Positions 56,623 through 62,000 of a DNA stretch of 62,000 nucleotides are shown here, in pieces; the stretch's first letter is position 1; every line of letters begins with the position of its first letter. Below the pieces are notes generated by a model that was given only the letters and a program-made list of their open reading frames with translations, was not told the DNA's origin and ran no database searches. The translations under genes were made by a program, and so were the position numbers. This stretch comes from Acanthaster planci (taxonomy: Eukaryota > Echinodermata > Asteroidea > Valvatida > Acanthasteridae). Location: the NCBI RefSeq assembly GCF_001949145.1, contig NW_019091365.1, positions 1,508,159-1,570,158 on the forward strand, read 5' to 3'.

Positions 56623-59079
56623 CAAAATAAAAACAGATTCTGTTCTGCTCACAATTCAGTGCAAGAAACCATGGCAATGCACATGGCCTTCTTGTTTCAA
56701 ATACATTTTTTTTAATCTCGAAGAGCACAACACATGATCTAGTTATATCAGCTGCCAATACTGAAAACCCTCCATCTCATCAAACAAATCTTAAGAACTG
56801 AAATTCTTGAAGCAGTTATTACTTTTAGTCCCTAATGCACTCTGCAAAATCTTCACACCACTAAAAAGTCACTGAATTATCTGTTCAGTAAACTAAGCCC
56901 GAAAAAATCTCACGGAATTCTTCAAGAGGAACACAACTCTAAAACTTTCGGTCTTCTGGTCTGTACTCCTTCAGTGAGAAAGCAAACAATTCAGATAATG
57001 TGACTTGGGTTATACAATTTCTTCAGCATGGCAGCTTCAATTAAGTACATGAAGTGTCACCATATCCATTTTCTGGTTAGCTGAGATTTAACCAATTGAA
57101 GCAGTAAGATGTAGTCACATAATGTACGCTGTACACACAAGCAAAAATTCCTGCAGTTGTGTAACGAATACCAATACACATTTAATATATAAACGTACCG
57201 AAATCTGAATATAGAAATCTTCTTTCTTTTCCTTTAGTATTTGCTATCAAAAAGGTAACTTTTGCCTTACATTTGTACTGGAACTTTAGGGCAAAAATGT
57301 TAACGAATGTAAATGCCCAAAACCTCAATCACAAACCTGGGACAGATTTGTTTTATCACCGCATGATGATTTTTTCAGTAATCAGTAGAATAGGGCACAC
57401 AAGATGCGATTCAAAAATAATCTTTGCTATATGAAACAAACACTAATTTCTCAACATTAACTTTTTCAACCCTTGCTTTTTCTTCACACAAAACAGGTGT
57501 TCCTTTCTTTCACTGAATACAAAACTCTTCCGTCGCATTAATCAGGTAAGTTGACGTACTGAAAAACAAAAATGCTACTCACTTTATACAAGAACCCGGT
57601 GGGTCATACACACAAAAATGTATAGCACTTACATTATGTACAACTCTCTTATATGCAGTCCCAAAGACTCGAGGTGGCCACATTATGTACAAATAAATAT
57701 ACACGATAGATCAAAACCCTTTGAAATCATTTTACACAGAAAATATTCATCTATTTGTACAGATTTTGGTAATTACAAACACTTATAATGTCATTTGGTA
57801 ATCACAGATTAATATTAATGCTCCATATGTTTATTTCTGCATATGGACCACAGAAAGAGAATACTGATCTCCTCCACCAAATAAACGAGAAAAATCAGTT
57901 TTTGGGTTTTGGGGGTTATTCCTTTCATATGCACGATCACAATCTGAGTTTTATTCCTTGAATTATTAAAGCCCCATTTTGCAACACTAAGAAAGACTTC
58001 CACTATTAAAAATCTCAGAAAGCCACTTTTCCCTTTTAAATGTGTGCCCTTAAAAAATTAATCAATATTACAAGGCCCAATTTCGTAATAAAGATTGTAA
58101 CAAGCAAATTTTAAATTGAAATCATTTAACGCTTCCTCTCAGGAAGGCAGATCACGCCATCTCCAAATCATGCTCTTTTCCATTCATCAAAGTGTGACTA
58201 AATAATTATAAATGATGATAGGTGTACATTTCAAGTACTTCTCAAAGAAATGTTGTCCAATAAAATGTATTTCTGCAGTTAATCAAGATCTGTTCTTGAT
58301 AATGACTTTGTCATGGTTTTATACAAGGGTGCTGAAGCACACAAAATTTGGACATTTTCTAAAAACTCATAAATGACTGATTAATGAACACAATTTTGAT
58401 CACTTTATGCTGTCCTTTGAATTCATTTTGAAGAAAGTCTTCGATAAAAGTTTAATGATAAAAATAGAATACATTGGCTTTACTTTTCTTGCTTTTCGAA
58501 TAATCGAAAATTAAAATAATGAAACTATGGTTTCTTTTTTCCAAAAAAATTCTACGTGTAAAACAGCCAACAAGTACTTGATACAAAGTAGTTAGCATTT
58601 GCTAAAAATCTTCAAATCTTCGAGTTTCAAATCCACGATATAAAAATTTGTCAAAACCAGTTTGAATGATCAAAATTGAAAATTTGTAACAGACACAATT
58701 ATCCTTTTGGCCATACAAGCTACACGCACATGTAATAATTATTTTTACAAAAATTTAACTTGGGAGCAAAGGATCACCTCACAATTTCTGAATGTTTTCA
58801 AAACTAATTAAATGCCATTGAAAACTGTTGTGCTTTATACCTTCACAAAAAAATCTGCTTTTTGGCAGTTGCGTGCCAAACTGTTGGGATAGGCTTTCAC
58901 ATGAGCTGTACAGGCAAGTTTTCATTTACTAGGGCCTCAAAAGAGGCATTTCTTTAAGGACCCTTGTATACTACTCATACTTTTACATGCCAAGAACAAA
59001 TCTGGGCTTAAACTTTTGAACCCCCTCCCCCAAAAAAGGTTTCCATAACGTAGGCGCTTGCCAGAGTCAGTTACTTGAA

Positions 59080-59571
59080 AAAGTAACCACTGGTCTTATG
59101 GGTTCCATAGCAAGGAAGCAGGTCCTCACTCTTCATGTTACCTGAAACCAGTAACTAAGCTAGCTGGCCGATGCTCCCATCGGTCAGGCTTGGGTCAGTC
59201 TAAGGTGGTATATGTCTCCTCTTACGTCCTGTGTAAGGTCACTGGGGTGAGATATGGCCACTGGTTGGACAACAGGTTCCTGCCAGATTTTAATATGCTC
59301 ATGGTCACATGTGAGCTCCTTGTGCACTGCATGCACCTGTCCCAAGACAAGGCTCATTCAGTAGATCTCTCACAGATGGTACACGTCCTCAGAGTCCATG
59401 GGTAAGTCCCTGTTTGACAGCAATGTCCTCCCAGCCCATGGTCACCCCCTTCCATAGCCCATCAAATTCCAAGTCATGGATGTGATATGATCTCTGGTAG
59501 AGGTTGCAGGTCTCTGCTTGTGAGGACATGTCCTCACACTCCACGGTTACCTTCCAATGCCTATACCTGTC
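59080..59571 (-). repeat. Degenerate tandem copies of the final BAH exon end
   Basis: Segments related to the last 90 bases of the exon recur at about 59480-59555, 59370-59410, 59230-59290 and 59085-59140, spaced roughly 100 bases apart at first. Shared landmarks on the plus strand are GATATG-CCACTGGTTGG, AGGT(C/T)CCTGC and ACACGTC(C/T)TCA-GTCCA. All are broken by stops or shifts. Confidence 0.55.
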
Positions 59572-59769
59572 CTAAGTCACTGATGTGATATGACCACTGG
59601 TTGGGTCATAGGTCCCTGCAAGGTAGTACACGTCTTCACTGTCCACTGTATACTTGTGTTTTTTTCCTGATGTGTAGCGCTTGTATTCATCAATAGAGAG
59701 TACTTCACATTTGTGGGAAATTGTCTGGACATCATTTTCATCAACATGGAGAGACTGATAAAGTGCCAT
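59572..59769 (-). CDS. BAHCC1/TNRC18-like: BAHCC1/TNRC18-like, last exon: second half of BAH domain
   Basis: On the minus strand the exon begins after an acceptor AATAG at 59770-59774 and reads 'ALYQSLHVDENDVQTISHKC', then 'VYYLAGTYDPTSGHI' and stops at TAG. The match to the C-terminal BAH domain of vertebrate BAHCC1 and TNRC18 is close (A-L-Y-Q-S-x-H-x-D-E-N-D-V-Q-T-[IV]-S-H-K-C and Y-Y-L-A-G-T-Y). Those proteins are nuclear chromatin readers whose BAH domain binds methylated histone H3. The vertebrate proteins continue about ten residues beyond this point, so the stop may be a real shortening, or a GT just before it (GTGACT) could be a donor to a further exon. Confidence 0.8.
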   Translation of the reverse strand: MALYQSLHVDENDVQTISHKCEVLSIDEYKRYTSGKKHKYTVDSEDVYYLAGTYDPTSGHITSVT

Positions 59770-60172
59770 CTATTGGGGAAAACAAATATTTATGCTCAAC
59801 TTGTAAAAAAATCAGTGCTTTGTAAAATCACCCTAAATAGATAAAGCACTGTAATACCAACCTTGATGTTAATTTTCTATTTTGTGCAGACCTGGGGAGT
59901 TTTTGTAACTGGCATTGAGAAGCCGAAGTATAATTCCACAGGGATTTTGTAAGGTAAGGGATTTAAAAAATAAAATGTGAAACACCCGCCTTTAAAGAAA
60001 AAACTTGTACACCTCACCATGTAGTAGAGATATCAAAAATACAAATAGTAATAAATCTGGAAGTTACAAAAATATCAGCCCCATTTGTTTTTTTCTGTTT
60101 CCCCAAATTCAATCTCATTCTGTAAGAACTCCTGACAAATGAACAATGGAAAGCATTAAAGTTGCAACGTCA

Positions 60173-62000
<1,828 letters not shown>

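Larger units (their letters stand above)
56595..59571 (-). other. Probable 3' UTR of the BAHCC1/TNRC18-like gene
   Basis: An AT-rich, gene-free stretch downstream (minus strand) of the BAH stop codon. A minus-strand AATAAA at 56617-56622 could end the transcript, giving a 3' UTR of about 3 kb. Other signals occur, so the end is a guess. The first 500 bases (59080-59571) are degenerate copies of the last exon. Confidence 0.35.

Overview
The window is animal genomic DNA, most likely from a marine invertebrate deuterostome. I lean towards an echinoderm, possibly a sea star, but the phylum is inferred. Three things point this way: genes split by spliceosomal introns with GT...AG ends, a single-exon noggin gene, and a C-terminal BAH-domain gene of the BAHCC1/TNRC18 family. 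The DNA is AT-rich and loaded with retroelement debris. A MITE with 'GGCCAATTTCATAGAGCTGC' ends is also present, a type I associate with echinoderm, hemichordate and amphioxus genomes. I see no bacterial-type operon, CRISPR array, tRNA or rRNA gene.

Layout. 1-2.6 kb: nothing recognised. 2.6-7.9 kb: a pile-up of three decayed LINE copies. One (2.6-3.7 kb) is rearranged as if by an inversion on insertion. One (3.7-5.6 kb) has lost the middle of its reverse transcriptase. One (6.1-7.9 kb) is split by a 613-bp solo LTR flanked by the 5-bp duplication ATCAT. 7.9-11.3 kb: AT-rich non-coding DNA. 11.35-43.99 kb, plus strand: one large gene, assembled here from about 25 exons. It encodes a roughly 1,300-residue DUF4062-NACHT-TPR protein resembling nephrocystin-3. 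Nearly all exon junctions keep phase. The two junctions around the exon at 42.4-42.6 kb do not resolve cleanly.

Two introns of that gene are swollen by transposons. The 11.8-kb intron at 19.47-31.25 kb holds a minus-strand DIRS-like tyrosine-recombinase retrotransposon. A complete but frameshifted BEL/Pao element (23851-30135) was later inserted into it, with 268-bp LTRs and the 5-bp duplication CGGTC. The intron at 35.68-41.34 kb holds a plus-strand LINE that is itself split by a 1.27-kb insertion flanked by AGATG. A third insertion, a 246-bp MITE, sits exactly against the acceptor of the penultimate exon.

48.85-49.55 kb, plus strand: an intact single-exon noggin gene, a secreted BMP antagonist, with a polyadenylation signal about 195 bp after the stop. 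49.6-56.6 kb: a long gene-free stretch that may contain regulatory DNA for noggin. 56.6-60.4 kb, minus strand: the last two recognisable exons and probable long 3' UTR of a BAHCC1/TNRC18-type chromatin protein. Degenerate tandem copies of the final exon lie downstream of its stop. The rest of that gene should lie to the right of the window.

The three host genes belong to unrelated pathways (a STAND-type NTPase with TPRs, an extracellular BMP inhibitor, a chromatin reader) and there is no sign that they act together. I found no convincing undescribed system. The most notable features are the nested and splice-site transposon insertions and the duplicated BAH exon. All protein names come from remembered family motifs, with no database search.
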